64,000 bases of DNA from positions 1 to 64,000 of the forward strand of contig NZ_JAVKCA010000019.1 in NCBI RefSeq assembly GCF_040222955.1, given 5' to 3'. Positions 51,177 through 59,644 of this stretch are shown here, one piece after another; the stretch's first letter is position 1, and every line of letters starts with the position of its first letter. The notes below the pieces were generated by a model. The model did no database searches. It saw only the letters and a program-made list of their open reading frames with translations, and had not been told where the DNA came from. The stretch comes from Marinoscillum sp040222955. GTDB lineage: Bacteria > Bacteroidota > Bacteroidia > Cytophagales > Cyclobacteriaceae. The translations under genes and the position numbers were made by a program.

Positions 51177-52130
51177 ATGGGTCTGAAAGGATTTTTCTCC
51201 AAGGAAAAAAAGGAATCGCTCGACAAGGGCCTCGAAAAGACAAAAGAGAACTTTTTCAGCAAGCTTGGCAAAGCGGTGGTAGGAAAATCCACGGTGGATG
51301 AAGACGTGCTGGATGAGCTCGAAGAAATTCTGATTACCTCTGATGTGGGGGTAGAAACCACCATCAAGATCATTGAGCGAATAGAGGCCCGCGTCGCCAA
51401 AGACAAATACCTTAATGCTTCTGAGCTCAACAAAATCCTCCGGGAGGAGATAGCGGGGCTGCTTTCTGAAAACAACACCAAAGACCAGGATAGTTTTGAA
51501 TTGCCTAAAGTGGATGGCCCGTACGTTCTGCTGGTAGTGGGTGTGAATGGTGTAGGCAAGACCACCACCATTGGCAAGCTGGCGGCACAGCTCAAGGGAT
51601 TGGGTAAAAATGTAGTGCTGGGAGCAGCTGATACTTTCAGGGCGGCTGCAGTGGATCAGCTCATCATGTGGGGCGAGCGGGTAGGTGTCCCTGTGATATC
51701 AAAAGGCATGAATACAGACCCGGCTTCCGTGGCTTTCGATGCGGCCAAGTATGGCGTGGATCATAACGCTGATGTGGTAATCATAGATACGGCCGGCAGG
51801 TTGCATACCAAGGTGAACCTGATGAGTGAGTTGACCAAAATTAAGAAAGTAATTCAGCGGTTTATTCCGGATGCGCCGCACGATGTGCTGTTGGTGCTGG
51901 ATGGTAGCACGGGGCAAAATGCTTTTATCCAGGCACAGGAGTTTACCAAAGCCACTGATGTCACTGCCCTGGCCATTACCAAACTGGATGGCACTGCCAA
52001 AGGGGGTGTGGTCATTGGCATCTCGGACCAATTCAAAATACCCGTGAAGTACATCGGAGTAGGTGAAAAAGTGGAGGATCTGCAGGTGTTTAATAAGATT
52101 GAGTTTGTAGATTCATTCTTTAAGAAATAA
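51177..52130 (+). CDS. ftsY: Signal recognition particle receptor FtsY
   Basis: GTPase of 317 residues that docks the SRP-ribosome complex at the inner membrane. A short charged N-terminus (about 1-35) is followed by the N domain (about 40-105) and the GTPase domain: P-loop GVNGVGKTTT (122-131), DTFRAAA, IIDTAGRLH, and TKLDGTAKGG. The ending VGEKVEDLQVFNKIEFVDSFF is typical. Its 3' end exists as a broken second copy at 52954-53084. Confidence 0.97.
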   Translation: MGLKGFFSKEKKESLDKGLEKTKENFFSKLGKAVVGKSTVDEDVLDELEEILITSDVGVETTIKIIERIEARVAKDKYLNASELNKILREEIAGLLSENNTKDQDSFELPKVDGPYVLLVVGVNGVGKTTTIGKLAAQLKGLGKNVVLGAADTFRAAAVDQLIMWGERVGVPVISKGMNTDPASVAFDAAKYGVDHNADVVIIDTAGRLHTKVNLMSELTKIKKVIQRFIPDAPHDVLLVLDGSTGQNAFIQAQEFTKATDVTALAITKLDGTAKGGVVIGISDQFKIPVKYIGVGEKVEDLQVFNKIEFVDSFFKK

Positions 52131-52131
52131 A

Positions 52132-52154
52132 AAAGACGCTTTGTGTCTTTCTTT
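52132..52154. terminator. Terminator after ftsY
   Basis: AAAGAC (52132-52137) pairs with GTCTTT (52145-52150) and is followed by CTTTCTTT. The stem is short. The counterpart after the duplicated ftsY tail is stronger. Confidence 0.55.
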
Positions 52155-52179
52155 CTTTAGCAACTCATTCAGGTCATGG

Positions 52180-52833
52180 TTAGGCCATGGTGATGAGGAA
52201 AATCAACGCTCCAAAAATCCCCACGACGCCTATAACGAATCCGGCAATTGCTATGCCCCGGCCGTTACCTCTTTCAAGCTTACTCATAGAAATACTACCA
52301 AAAATGGCTGCTAATGTGCCCAGTGGTATTCCAGCTACGAACAGACTCAGGACACCCACTATCAGGGAAGCTATAGCCATGCCCTTGGTATTTTTGACAG
52401 TATTTCTGACTTCTTTCAGGTCCTTTTTAAGAGATTTGAGCTCATCTTTTGAGATTACTTTTTGAGGTGGGAAATCATCTCCGATTAATGTCTTTTCGGC
52501 CGACTCTTCTCTGACCACCTCAAAAGTCTCATACTCATAGGGTTTGTATCGGTAGGTGATCAGGTCAGCTGGTGGAGTAGTGAGACCATGCAGCGATACT
52601 GTTTCGGGATAATGATTGTCTGGCGCATCGATGCGCTCCTGGTTCGGTTGAATCTTTTGAGGTGCCTTGGCCACTTTCCTGGTCTTCTTGAATGACCTCA
52701 GTGTGAGGTGTTGGTTCCTGATTCTGTCTTTCTTTTTGTAAAACTGAGGGCAATTCATGACCTGTTGGGAGGAACCGCAGGCTGTGAAAAGCAAGGCCAT
52801 GAGTACCAGTAGTAAAGCGGTATTGGTTTTCAT
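52180..52833 (-). CDS. DUF4190-type lipoprotein, copy 1
   Basis: Protein of 217 residues started at MKTNTALLLVLMALLFTAC, a lipoprotein signal (Cys 19); an upstream extension of 79 residues has no signal and crosses the promoter and the ftsY remnant. A charged middle region follows (with coiled LKSLKKDLKEVRNTVKN), then a C-terminal DUF4190-like pair of helices (GMAIASLIVGVLSLFVAGIPL; GIAIAGFVIGVVGIFGALIF) separated by RGNGRG. Paralogous to the gene at 53140-53805. Function unknown. Confidence 0.82.
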   Translation of the reverse strand: MKTNTALLLVLMALLFTACGSSQQVMNCPQFYKKKDRIRNQHLTLRSFKKTRKVAKAPQKIQPNQERIDAPDNHYPETVSLHGLTTPPADLITYRYKPYEYETFEVVREESAEKTLIGDDFPPQKVISKDELKSLKKDLKEVRNTVKNTKGMAIASLIVGVLSLFVAGIPLGTLAAIFGSISMSKLERGNGRGIAIAGFVIGVVGIFGALIFLITMA

Positions 52834-52953
52834 AGAGTTGGGTTTGGTTAGATCGGAATAAGGAATATAGGATTTATTAACATTCCCGTCAAGTGTCAAT
52901 GAAAGTTGGTAAACTCCAAAAAGTAATGAGGGCTGTTGATTACTTCCTTCACC

Positions 52954-53084
52954 CACGATGTACTTTTGGTACTGGATGGCAGTACCGGACAAAATGCTTT
53001 CATACAAATAGGTTAGGTGAAAAGGTCGAAGACCTACAGGTGTTCGATAAGATTGAGTTTGTAGATTCATTCTTTAAGAAATGA
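52954..53084 (+). pseudogene. ftsY 3'-end remnant
   Basis: The sequence from CACGATGTACTTTTGGTACTGG to AATGCTTTCATACAA matches ftsY from about 51879. After a deletion of roughly 115 bases, ATAGGTTAGGTGAAAA to the stop matches the last 26 codons of ftsY, with one base lost at the junction, so the reading frame is broken. The last 23 residues still read GEKVEDLQVFDKIEFVDSFF and end in TGA where ftsY has TAA. It cannot encode a functional protein. Confidence 0.85.
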
Positions 53085-53108
53085 AAAAGGCGCTTCATGG
53101 CGCCTTTT
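53085..53108. terminator. Terminator after the ftsY remnant
   Basis: AAAAGGCGC (53085-53093) pairs with GCGCCTTTT (53100-53108) around a 6-base loop; both arms end in A/T runs, so it can act in both directions. It lies 31 bases from the stop of the second lipoprotein gene on the minus strand. Confidence 0.75.
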
Positions 53109-53139
53109 ACTTGTCTGAGTGGGAGCGGCTTTGCACACG

Positions 53140-53805
53140 CTACACCATGGTGGTGAGGATGATCAGCGCTCCAAGAATGCCTACCAGACCTAAAATCAAT
53201 CCGGCAATAGCCATTCCTCTTCCATTACCTTTCTCAAGTCTTCTCATGGAGATACTTCCAAAAATTACAGCGAGTATTCCCAGAGGCAGACCGGCTACAA
53301 ACAGACTTACAATTCCCAACACAAGAGAGGCAATGGCCATGCCACCGGGATTTGAACCTTTGGTCTCTTTGACTCTTTGGATCTCTTTTTTAAGGGATTT
53401 GACTTCATTTTTTGAAATTATTTTTTTCGGTTGAGAAACATCCCTGATCAATGTCCCTCCAGTCAATGAACGTTCTTCGGTTTTATCATCGGGCTCATAG
53501 GCATCGGGCTTATATCGGTAAGCGATGAGTTCAGCTGGCGAAATGGTCAGGCCATGAAGGGATACCGTTTCAGGGTATGATTGTTCAGGTGCATCAATGA
53601 GTCCAAAATGGGGAAGTTGAATCGGTTTGGGGGCTTTTTCAGATTCTTTTTTCACCTTTTTGATCGATCTGAAAGCAAGTGCATGCTGACTGATCTTACG
53701 CTTCTTTTTGTAAAACTGAGGACAGTCCATGGCCTGTTTGGAGGGGCCGCATGCCGCAAAAAGAATGGCGATGAGTACCCAAAGTAAAGCGGTGTTGGTT
53801 TTCAT
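53140..53805 (-). CDS. DUF4190-type lipoprotein, copy 2
   Basis: Protein of 221 residues, a clear paralogue of the gene at 52180-52833. Signal MKTNTALLWVLIAILFAAC (Cys 19), a shared core MxCPQFYKKK, ETVSLHGLT and AYRYKP, a coiled segment (SLKKEIQRVKETK) and the two C-terminal helices (GMAIASLVLGIVSLFVAGLPL; GMAIAGLILGLVGILGALII) with KGNGRG between them. Function unknown. Its duplicated promoter region lies between it and the divergent AraC-type gene. Confidence 0.82.
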   Translation of the reverse strand: MKTNTALLWVLIAILFAACGPSKQAMDCPQFYKKKRKISQHALAFRSIKKVKKESEKAPKPIQLPHFGLIDAPEQSYPETVSLHGLTISPAELIAYRYKPDAYEPDDKTEERSLTGGTLIRDVSQPKKIISKNEVKSLKKEIQRVKETKGSNPGGMAIASLVLGIVSLFVAGLPLGILAVIFGSISMRRLEKGNGRGMAIAGLILGLVGILGALIILTTMV

Positions 53806-53935
53806 AAAATCGGGTTTGGTTAGAACTAAATAGGGAATATAGGATTTAATAACATACCCGTCAAGTGTCAATGAAAGTTGGCAAACTCCAAAAAGGAATG
53901 AGGGCTTTGGGTTACTTCCTTGTTTTTGTAAAAGC

Positions 53936-54979
53936 ATGGAGCCCTCACTCAATACCTGGACCATTATTTTTCTGATTGCCGCCTCACAGGGAATCTTTCT
54001 GGCAGCGGTGATTTGGATGAAGCGCCACCAGGCCAACGGATACCTGGGGAGTGTCATGCTGGCCTTCAGTTTGATGCTGCTATACTATGTGCTCTACTGG
54101 ACCGGGTACTATACCATGACTCCACGCTGGCTGGGTGTGCTTCAGGGTATGACTTTCCTGCTTGGCCCTTTCTTCTATGGTTACGTTCGGTCCGATGAAC
54201 GTCTTTTCCGCGTAGGAGCCTGGCATTTCGTGCCCTTCATCATTTACCTGACTCATTTCCTTGTACTTCCACTGGAATCCCCTGAGGTTCGGAGGATCTT
54301 AATTCGCTCTGTCACAGTCTTGCAAGCCGCCCATTTGCTGATTTATGCTGGTCTCGCTCTCCGATGGACATGGGTAAATGCCCTTGCCAGTGGCCGATGG
54401 AAGCTGGTGCTGTCTGTACTGTTTATGGGCTATGCCCTGAGCTTTTTGCTGTACTATGTGCTCGTCTGGACAGGTCTATTGAAGATTGAATATGACTATT
54501 TCATTTCTGTGGTAACGGCCGCATTTATCTATACCATCGGATACAAAGGGTATCAAGGCACAGAGGTCTTTCATGTCAATGTTGGAGTTAAATACGATCG
54601 TTCGGGGCTCTCACAAAGTGCTGCGGAGGCATTCCTGGCGGAGGTGAAGCGGTACATGGAGGAGGACAAGGGCTACCTGAACAATGACCTTAAATTGCAG
54701 CATATGGCCGATGAGTTGGCCATTTCGGCCAATCATATTTCGCAGGTGGTCAATGAGCTGGAAGGCTGCAATTTTACAGATTTTGTGAATCGGTACCGGG
54801 TACAGGAAGCGAAGAGACTACTCCAGGACGAAGCGCATCACTACAAGATTATTCAGATTGCCTATCTAGCTGGCTTCAACAATAAAGCCACCTTCAACTC
54901 CGCCTTCAAGAAATTTGTTGGGGTTCCACCTTCTCAGTTTAAAAAAGCACTCAATCGGCAACATCCTCAGCTGCAATGA
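53936..54979 (+). CDS. Membrane-anchored AraC-family regulator
   Basis: Protein of 347 residues. About seven transmembrane helices occupy 1-215, followed by an AraC-type double helix-turn-helix (about 240-345: LKLQHMADELAISANHISQVVNE, then IIQIAYLAGFNNKATFNSAFKKFVGVPPSQF). This 7TM-plus-AraC layout is known in Bacteroidota, where the membrane part is thought to sense a signal. The target genes are unknown. The neighbouring lipoprotein gene is divergent. Confidence 0.9.
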   Translation: MEPSLNTWTIIFLIAASQGIFLAAVIWMKRHQANGYLGSVMLAFSLMLLYYVLYWTGYYTMTPRWLGVLQGMTFLLGPFFYGYVRSDERLFRVGAWHFVPFIIYLTHFLVLPLESPEVRRILIRSVTVLQAAHLLIYAGLALRWTWVNALASGRWKLVLSVLFMGYALSFLLYYVLVWTGLLKIEYDYFISVVTAAFIYTIGYKGYQGTEVFHVNVGVKYDRSGLSQSAAEAFLAEVKRYMEEDKGYLNNDLKLQHMADELAISANHISQVVNELEGCNFTDFVNRYRVQEAKRLLQDEAHHYKIIQIAYLAGFNNKATFNSAFKKFVGVPPSQFKKALNRQHPQLQ

Positions 54980-55042
54980 CGGACTTCTTTTCGCGATTTT
55001 CCGCCGAGAACGACTAATTTACAGGATCAAAAAGAATTCGAT

Positions 55043-55297
55043 ATGCTGGAATTGATTGCCATGTTTTCCATTGGGAATACCATTCGAAATATTGCAGTGG
55101 AGAAACGATTGAACCCACGTCCTTATATTGTGAGAATGGTGCTGCTGTGGCTGGGCTTTGAGTTTGTCGGTGCATTTATAGGTCTGACCATCTTCAATAA
55201 CCTGATGGGTGGCTACTTCTGCGGACTAGCCGGGGCGGCCATCGGCGGCTACCTGGGCTATCAGCGGGTGGTGCAGGCGGAGCCCGAGGTTTATTAA
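55043..55297 (+). CDS. Small membrane protein, uncharacterised
   Basis: Protein of 84 residues with a basic N-terminal third and two hydrophobic segments (about 33-51 VLLWLGFEFVGAFIGLTIF; about 55-70 GGYFCGLAGAAIGGYLGY) with a Gly-rich turn. It lies 63 bases downstream of the AraC-type gene and 13 bases before the next gene, probably in the same transcript. Family not recognised. Confidence 0.65.
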   Translation: MLELIAMFSIGNTIRNIAVEKRLNPRPYIVRMVLLWLGFEFVGAFIGLTIFNNLMGGYFCGLAGAAIGGYLGYQRVVQAEPEVY

Positions 55298-55310
55298 GTT
55301 TGGAATACCC

Positions 55311-55712
55311 ATGATTTTAGAAACCACTTATAATAAACGGGAGACCATCCAGCAGATCAATCAGCTGGTAGGCAAGCCCTACACGCTGATACAAAGACTC
55401 AGGATGGGCGGGATAGGTTCTAAGCGAATGGGGATCTCGAAAATAAGTCCGGAATTCGCTCATTATCTGAAAGCCGGACATTACGTCACCCATGCCAACA
55501 TCGAACTCCGACCGGAGGGGATATTGATTCATTTTCGCTTCAAATTGGAATCTTATGCCTGGCCAATGCCTTACACAGGTCTGGAAGTCGCTACTGACCC
55601 TGAGCTTACCTTCACCGCGGATGGAAAATTCATAGCCTTCAAAGAGGGAATGAAAGTGAATGGGCCCTTTATAGAAAGAATGATCCGTCACATGGCGGCT
55701 AAAAAACAGTAA
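55311..55712 (+). CDS. Hypothetical protein, likely beta-rich
   Basis: Protein of 133 residues with no signal peptide. It contains an Arg/Gly-rich turn (RLRMGGIGSKRMGISK) and alternating strands (HANIELRPEGILIHFRFKLESYAWPMPY), compatible with a small PH-like domain. The function is unknown. It follows the small membrane protein gene closely and may be cotranscribed. Confidence 0.65.
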   Translation: MILETTYNKRETIQQINQLVGKPYTLIQRLRMGGIGSKRMGISKISPEFAHYLKAGHYVTHANIELRPEGILIHFRFKLESYAWPMPYTGLEVATDPELTFTADGKFIAFKEGMKVNGPFIERMIRHMAAKKQ

Positions 55713-55771
55713 AATATCTTAGGATTTTACGGTCTCCCCCTCCATTCTGCTACATTGGTACATAAAAAACC

Positions 55772-56659
55772 ATGCGAATACTTGTCTTACTATTTTGCCT
55801 GGTGGCTGTACAGCTTCAGGCTCAGTCATCCCGTGAAGCTGCAGATGAGCAGTACACCAATGAGCAATGGGCTGAAGCAGCCAAAGGCTATCAGCAGTAT
55901 CTTAAAACAAATGAGCAGGATTCTTCGGCCTGGTTCAGACTGGCCAACTGCCAGCTGAAACTTGGTGAGTATGAGGCATCGCTGAAGAATTTCGATCGGG
56001 CGGTGGCCGGTAATTTTTATCCGGGATACACGCTTTATACCAAGTCTAAGGTCTATGCACTCCAGGGTAAGCAGTCAAGTGCCTTTGAAAGCCTGCAGCA
56101 GGCTTTGGATAGGGGTTTTGGCAATTTCCGCCTGATGGAGCAAGATCCGGAATGGACGGCCTATCAGCAGGATGAGAAGTTTTTGGCGCTTGTGGATGCT
56201 TGTAAAGTAAACACCTACCCGTGCCTCTCCGATTCTGTACGGAGGCACTTCGATTTTTGGCTGGGTGAGTGGGACGTGTATGTCAATGGGGCTAAAGTAG
56301 GAGAAAACAGCATCACCATGGCCAATGGGGGTTGTGCGCTGCACGAAAGCTACACCACTCCCGGTACCTATACCGGACAAAGTATCAACTACTTTGACAA
56401 GCTGGACAATAAATGGCATCAGACCTGGGTGGGCAGTGCTGGCGGCGTGCTGGACTATGTGGAGACTGAGCGGGGACCGGGAATGATTCAGTTTCAGTGC
56501 GACTACCGGGGGGACCAGCAGGGTAATGTGGTCAAATCCCGACTCACCTTTACTCAGAACGAAGACGGAACCGTGCGACAGTTTTTTGAGAACTCAAAGG
56601 ATGGGGAAAGCTGGACACCTGGGTTTGATGGATTATATCAACCTAAATCGGTCGAATAG
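55772..56659 (+). CDS. Exported TPR protein with a DUF1579-like domain
   Basis: Protein of 295 residues with a signal peptide (about 1-17, ending LQAQ), TPR-like repeats at about 20-130 (NEQWAEAAKGYQQYLKTNEQD; SAWFRLANCQLKLGEYEASLKN) and a C-terminal lipocalin-like domain (HFDFWLGEWDVYVNG, then GGCALHESYTT) of the DUF1579 type. Function unknown. It converges on the membrane protein gene, 5 bases away. Confidence 0.78.
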   Translation: MRILVLLFCLVAVQLQAQSSREAADEQYTNEQWAEAAKGYQQYLKTNEQDSSAWFRLANCQLKLGEYEASLKNFDRAVAGNFYPGYTLYTKSKVYALQGKQSSAFESLQQALDRGFGNFRLMEQDPEWTAYQQDEKFLALVDACKVNTYPCLSDSVRRHFDFWLGEWDVYVNGAKVGENSITMANGGCALHESYTTPGTYTGQSINYFDKLDNKWHQTWVGSAGGVLDYVETERGPGMIQFQCDYRGDQQGNVVKSRLTFTQNEDGTVRQFFENSKDGESWTPGFDGLYQPKSVE

Positions 56660-56664
56660 TAGGG

Positions 56665-57675
56665 TTAAATTTCTGGTTCCTTTTTCTTGAAAGGATTCAT
56701 TTTTTGACCAGCCTCGGAGATTCCTTCGGCCACCTTCACCCCTGTGTTTTTGATGCCCTCCCAGCCGGATTTCAGGGTGTCCACACCAGCTTTGCGGGTG
56801 GCCTTAAGCAGGCCGGTCATGATTTGGCCTGAGGATTTCATCACGATGCCTTTTAGCTGACTGGCAGACTCCGTAAAGGCGCTTTTCCTGATGGACTTCT
56901 TGTCCATCACCTCGTTACATGCGCAGTATTTGAGGGCAATATTGCCGACACGCAAGGTGAGAAAAGCATTGGTAGATCCTTCCAGCAGAGAATCGAGAAT
57001 GATATTAGCCGTAGGGCCAATCACCGGGATGGACTTGCCGGCAGAGTTTTTCAGAAATGAACTGATGACCGGTTCTACCTGCTGAGAGATATCCAGATCT
57101 TCTATCTCCGATGCCAGGAAGGAAGACCCCGCTACATTGGAATAGAGATACATGAGCTCCCGAAGCGATGGCCGCTGATAGTAAATATGTGCAATCTTCC
57201 AGACCATGCGGGATTGTGTGGCCAGAATGGTGAGCGCATCCAGCTTGCCGTTTTGCGATACGGAAGTGGTGAGAAATACTGCGGTGGCAGTTTGCTGTAT
57301 GACTTTGTTGGCCGACTGGTTAAGCACCAGGATACTCTCCTGCAGGTCCTCAACCTGCTGCGGCTGCAGGCCTTCGGCTCGTAAGAGTTCATTTTTTTTG
57401 AGACGTTTAAGGAGCTGCTGTCGGTACCGGGGGAGCTCATCGGCACTGGTTGGCAAAGAGATGGCCCGGGGCAGCTTTAAAAAAAGCAGTACCGGCCAGC
57501 CAACAAGCCCAATACCCAAAGCACTGAGCAGTACCAAAACCACGTTCGCGGTGAGCTCATTCACCTCCTTCAGCATCAGGTAAACTCCTGAAATCTGATT
57601 GATCATAAAAAGCAGGAAGCCAAGAATGACCAAAATGGAGAGCGGAAGAACGATTTTTTTCAGGGTGCTAATCAT
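56665..57675 (-). CDS. DUF697 (YcjF-type) membrane protein
   Basis: Protein of 336 residues with two N-terminal transmembrane helices (about 8-30 and 43-65) and a large helical C-terminal part resembling DUF697/YcjF (QQTATAVFLTTSVSQNGKLDALTIL; VWKIAHIYYQRPSLREL). The C-terminus is basic (MNPFKKKEPE). Its start overlaps the stop of the DUF6134 gene by 8 bases, indicating cotranscription. Function is not established. Confidence 0.8.
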   Translation of the reverse strand: MISTLKKIVLPLSILVILGFLLFMINQISGVYLMLKEVNELTANVVLVLLSALGIGLVGWPVLLFLKLPRAISLPTSADELPRYRQQLLKRLKKNELLRAEGLQPQQVEDLQESILVLNQSANKVIQQTATAVFLTTSVSQNGKLDALTILATQSRMVWKIAHIYYQRPSLRELMYLYSNVAGSSFLASEIEDLDISQQVEPVISSFLKNSAGKSIPVIGPTANIILDSLLEGSTNAFLTLRVGNIALKYCACNEVMDKKSIRKSAFTESASQLKGIVMKSSGQIMTGLLKATRKAGVDTLKSGWEGIKNTGVKVAEGISEAGQKMNPFKKKEPEI

Positions 57676-58303
57676 AGGTTTTACCGGTGATCTGCTTATT
57701 TCTCACGGCCATCAGGCTTTCGGGTTTCAATATGAACTCAAAAGTGGCAAAGTCGCGGGTCACTTTTACTTTGGTGCAAATGCCATTTTCATACGTATAT
57801 ACATTGGTGCCATCCGGCGAGGTGAGCGAATACTGGCGCTCTCCCACCTTTTCAAAATCCAGGTATCGGCCAAAGTAGGCAGAAAACACCTGCTTGCTAT
57901 GGTGTGGTTCTTCAAAATAGATTTCTGAGACCGACTCTGTAATGTTGGTTTCGTGAATTTCCGTGCGAATGCCATCAATGACCAGCTCATAGAACTTTTC
58001 TTTCAAAACCATTTGGGTTTCTTTTTGCACACTGCCATTCAGGGTATTGAAACCAGTACCGGAGAGGAGTTTTCCTTTTTTGAAAGTCTCTTTCAGGTCG
58101 TATTCTATGTCAAACAGAAAAATCACTCTCAGCTCCGTTTTGGTGTTCAGGTGATAGGTGAGTTCCTCTCCCTTCAGTATGCGTTTGACCACCGTCTGGC
58201 CCATGGACTTGTCGTTTCTGATCACATCATAATAGAGCGTTTGTCCATACAATGACGTACAGGCTAATAACAATGTCAAACAGGCGGCGTTTATACGTAT
58301 CAA
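57668..58303 (-). CDS. DUF6134 family exported protein
   Basis: Protein of 211 residues with a signal peptide ending SLYGQ. The mature part is beta-rich (YYDVIRNDKSMGQTVVKRI, LNTKTELRVIFLFDIEYDL, FDIEYDLKETF). The start appears to be TTG at 58303, as no ATG precedes the signal in frame. DUF6134 has no known function. Its 8-base overlap with the DUF697-like gene suggests a shared transcript. Confidence 0.75.
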   Translation of the reverse strand: MIRINAACLTLLLACTSLYGQTLYYDVIRNDKSMGQTVVKRILKGEELTYHLNTKTELRVIFLFDIEYDLKETFKKGKLLSGTGFNTLNGSVQKETQMVLKEKFYELVIDGIRTEIHETNITESVSEIYFEEPHHSKQVFSAYFGRYLDFEKVGERQYSLTSPDGTNVYTYENGICTKVKVTRDFATFEFILKPESLMAVRNKQITGKTYD

Positions 58304-58387
58304 TGTTAGATTTAGCTTGAAGGCCGGAGTACAGGCCTCTTGGTTTTAATTTTCAAGTTAACGATTTGCAAACTAACGGGTTCAGAA

Positions 58388-59605
58388 ATGAGATCACAAA
58401 AAGTATCGTTTGTCAATAAATCAGGTCAGGACTTATCGGGGAGGATGGATTTTCCGTTGACCGGGAAGCCAAAGGCGTTCGTCCTTTTTGCTCATTGCTT
58501 TACCTGCTCCAGTACGCTCAAAGCCCTGGATCACATCAGTTCGGCACTTACGCAGAATGCGATGGCTGTACTCAGGTTCGATTTCACCGGGCTGGGCCAA
58601 AGTGGTGGTGAGTTTGCAGACACCAATTTTTCATCCAATTTGTCTGACCTCACAGAGGCTTATGATTTTCTGGAAGAAAAATTCGAAGCGCCTCAAATCC
58701 TTATCGGGCATTCGCTGGGAGGAGCTGCGGTGTTGCACGTGGCAGGAGCCCTCAAGAAGGTAAGGGCCGTGGTGACCATAGGCGCTCCCTCCAGCCCCAC
58801 ACACGTGAAAGCGCTCCTGAAAAATGGAGAAGAGGAAATCAGGGAGAAAGGCGAGGCAGAGGTCAACATCGGAGGGCGGCCGTTCAAGATCAAAAAACAG
58901 TTTCTGGAGGATTTGGAAAAGGATCGCAAAGGAGAAGTGATCAAACGGCTGGGTAAGGCACTGCTGGTCATGCATTCTCCGCAGGACAAAATAGTAGGGA
59001 TAGATAATGCCGCTGAAATTTATGAGCAGGCCATGCATCCCAAGAGTTTTATCACGCTGGATGGCTCAGATCACCTGCTGAGCCAAAAGGCAGACTCACT
59101 CTATGTGGGCAATATGGTCGCCTCATGGGCTGCCCGCTATATAAAGGCAGATCATGCTGAGGATGTGGCACCGGAGGGCGAGGTTTGGGCCCGTCTCTCA
59201 AATCAGGGCTTCCTCACTGAGATCACTGCGGGTAAACACCATTTGCTGGCAGATGAACCCGAAGGCAGTGGAGGAACGGATCATGGCCCCTCTCCGTATG
59301 GCTATTTACTGTCTGCACTCGGGGCTTGCACCGCCATGACCCTTCGCATGTATGCGGATCACAAAAAAATAGACCTGAAGGAGGTCAAAGTGAAGCTTAC
59401 CCACGATAAGGTACATCAGCAGGATGGCGGGCAGACGGAAGATGCCAAGGGCAAGATTGATCAGATCAGGCGGATGATCAGGTTGGAGGGGGATCTGACA
59501 GAGGCAGAGCGTAAGCGACTAATCGAAATAGCCGACAGGTGTCCCGTGCATAAAACCCTGGAGGGTAAGCCGCAGATCATTACGGAAGAGACCACTGAGA
59601 TTTAG
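58388..59605 (+). CDS. Fused alpha/beta-hydrolase and OsmC-family protein
   Basis: Protein of 405 residues started at MRSQKVSFVNKSGQDLSG; a longer frame adds 16 residues without likeness. Residues 1-255 are an alpha/beta hydrolase with nucleophile S109 (GHSLGGAAVL) and a later SDHLLS histidine. Residues 275-400 are OsmC-like, with the redox cysteines C314 (LGACTAM) and C385 (CPVHKTL). OsmC proteins reduce organic peroxides using these cysteines; the hydrolase may release or process the substrate. Such fusions are known. It is followed 39 bases later by a large secreted protein gene. Confidence 0.9.
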   Translation: MRSQKVSFVNKSGQDLSGRMDFPLTGKPKAFVLFAHCFTCSSTLKALDHISSALTQNAMAVLRFDFTGLGQSGGEFADTNFSSNLSDLTEAYDFLEEKFEAPQILIGHSLGGAAVLHVAGALKKVRAVVTIGAPSSPTHVKALLKNGEEEIREKGEAEVNIGGRPFKIKKQFLEDLEKDRKGEVIKRLGKALLVMHSPQDKIVGIDNAAEIYEQAMHPKSFITLDGSDHLLSQKADSLYVGNMVASWAARYIKADHAEDVAPEGEVWARLSNQGFLTEITAGKHHLLADEPEGSGGTDHGPSPYGYLLSALGACTAMTLRMYADHKKIDLKEVKVKLTHDKVHQQDGGQTEDAKGKIDQIRRMIRLEGDLTEAERKRLIEIADRCPVHKTLEGKPQIITEETTEI

Positions 59606-59644
59606 GTGTTGTACACTTGCCATGGCTTTGCCATCTTTGCAGCA

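Larger units (their letters stand above)
51879..53930. repeat. Tandem duplication of ftsY tail plus lipoprotein gene
   Basis: Two diverged copies of a unit of about 1 kb lie head to tail. Each has an ftsY 3' segment (51879-52130, and 52954-53084 with an internal deletion), a terminator, a lipoprotein gene on the minus strand and the same upstream region (CCCGTCAAGTGTCAATGAAA... near 52886 and 53859). The ancestral order was probably ftsY, lipoprotein gene, AraC gene. The second ftsY copy has decayed while both lipoprotein genes stayed open. Confidence 0.85.

Noticed and set aside
52893..53084. 63-residue frame on the plus strand
   Set aside because: Its C-terminal half is the ftsY tail and its N-terminal half is ftsY read out of frame plus the lipoprotein promoter; it is the scar of a duplication, not a gene.
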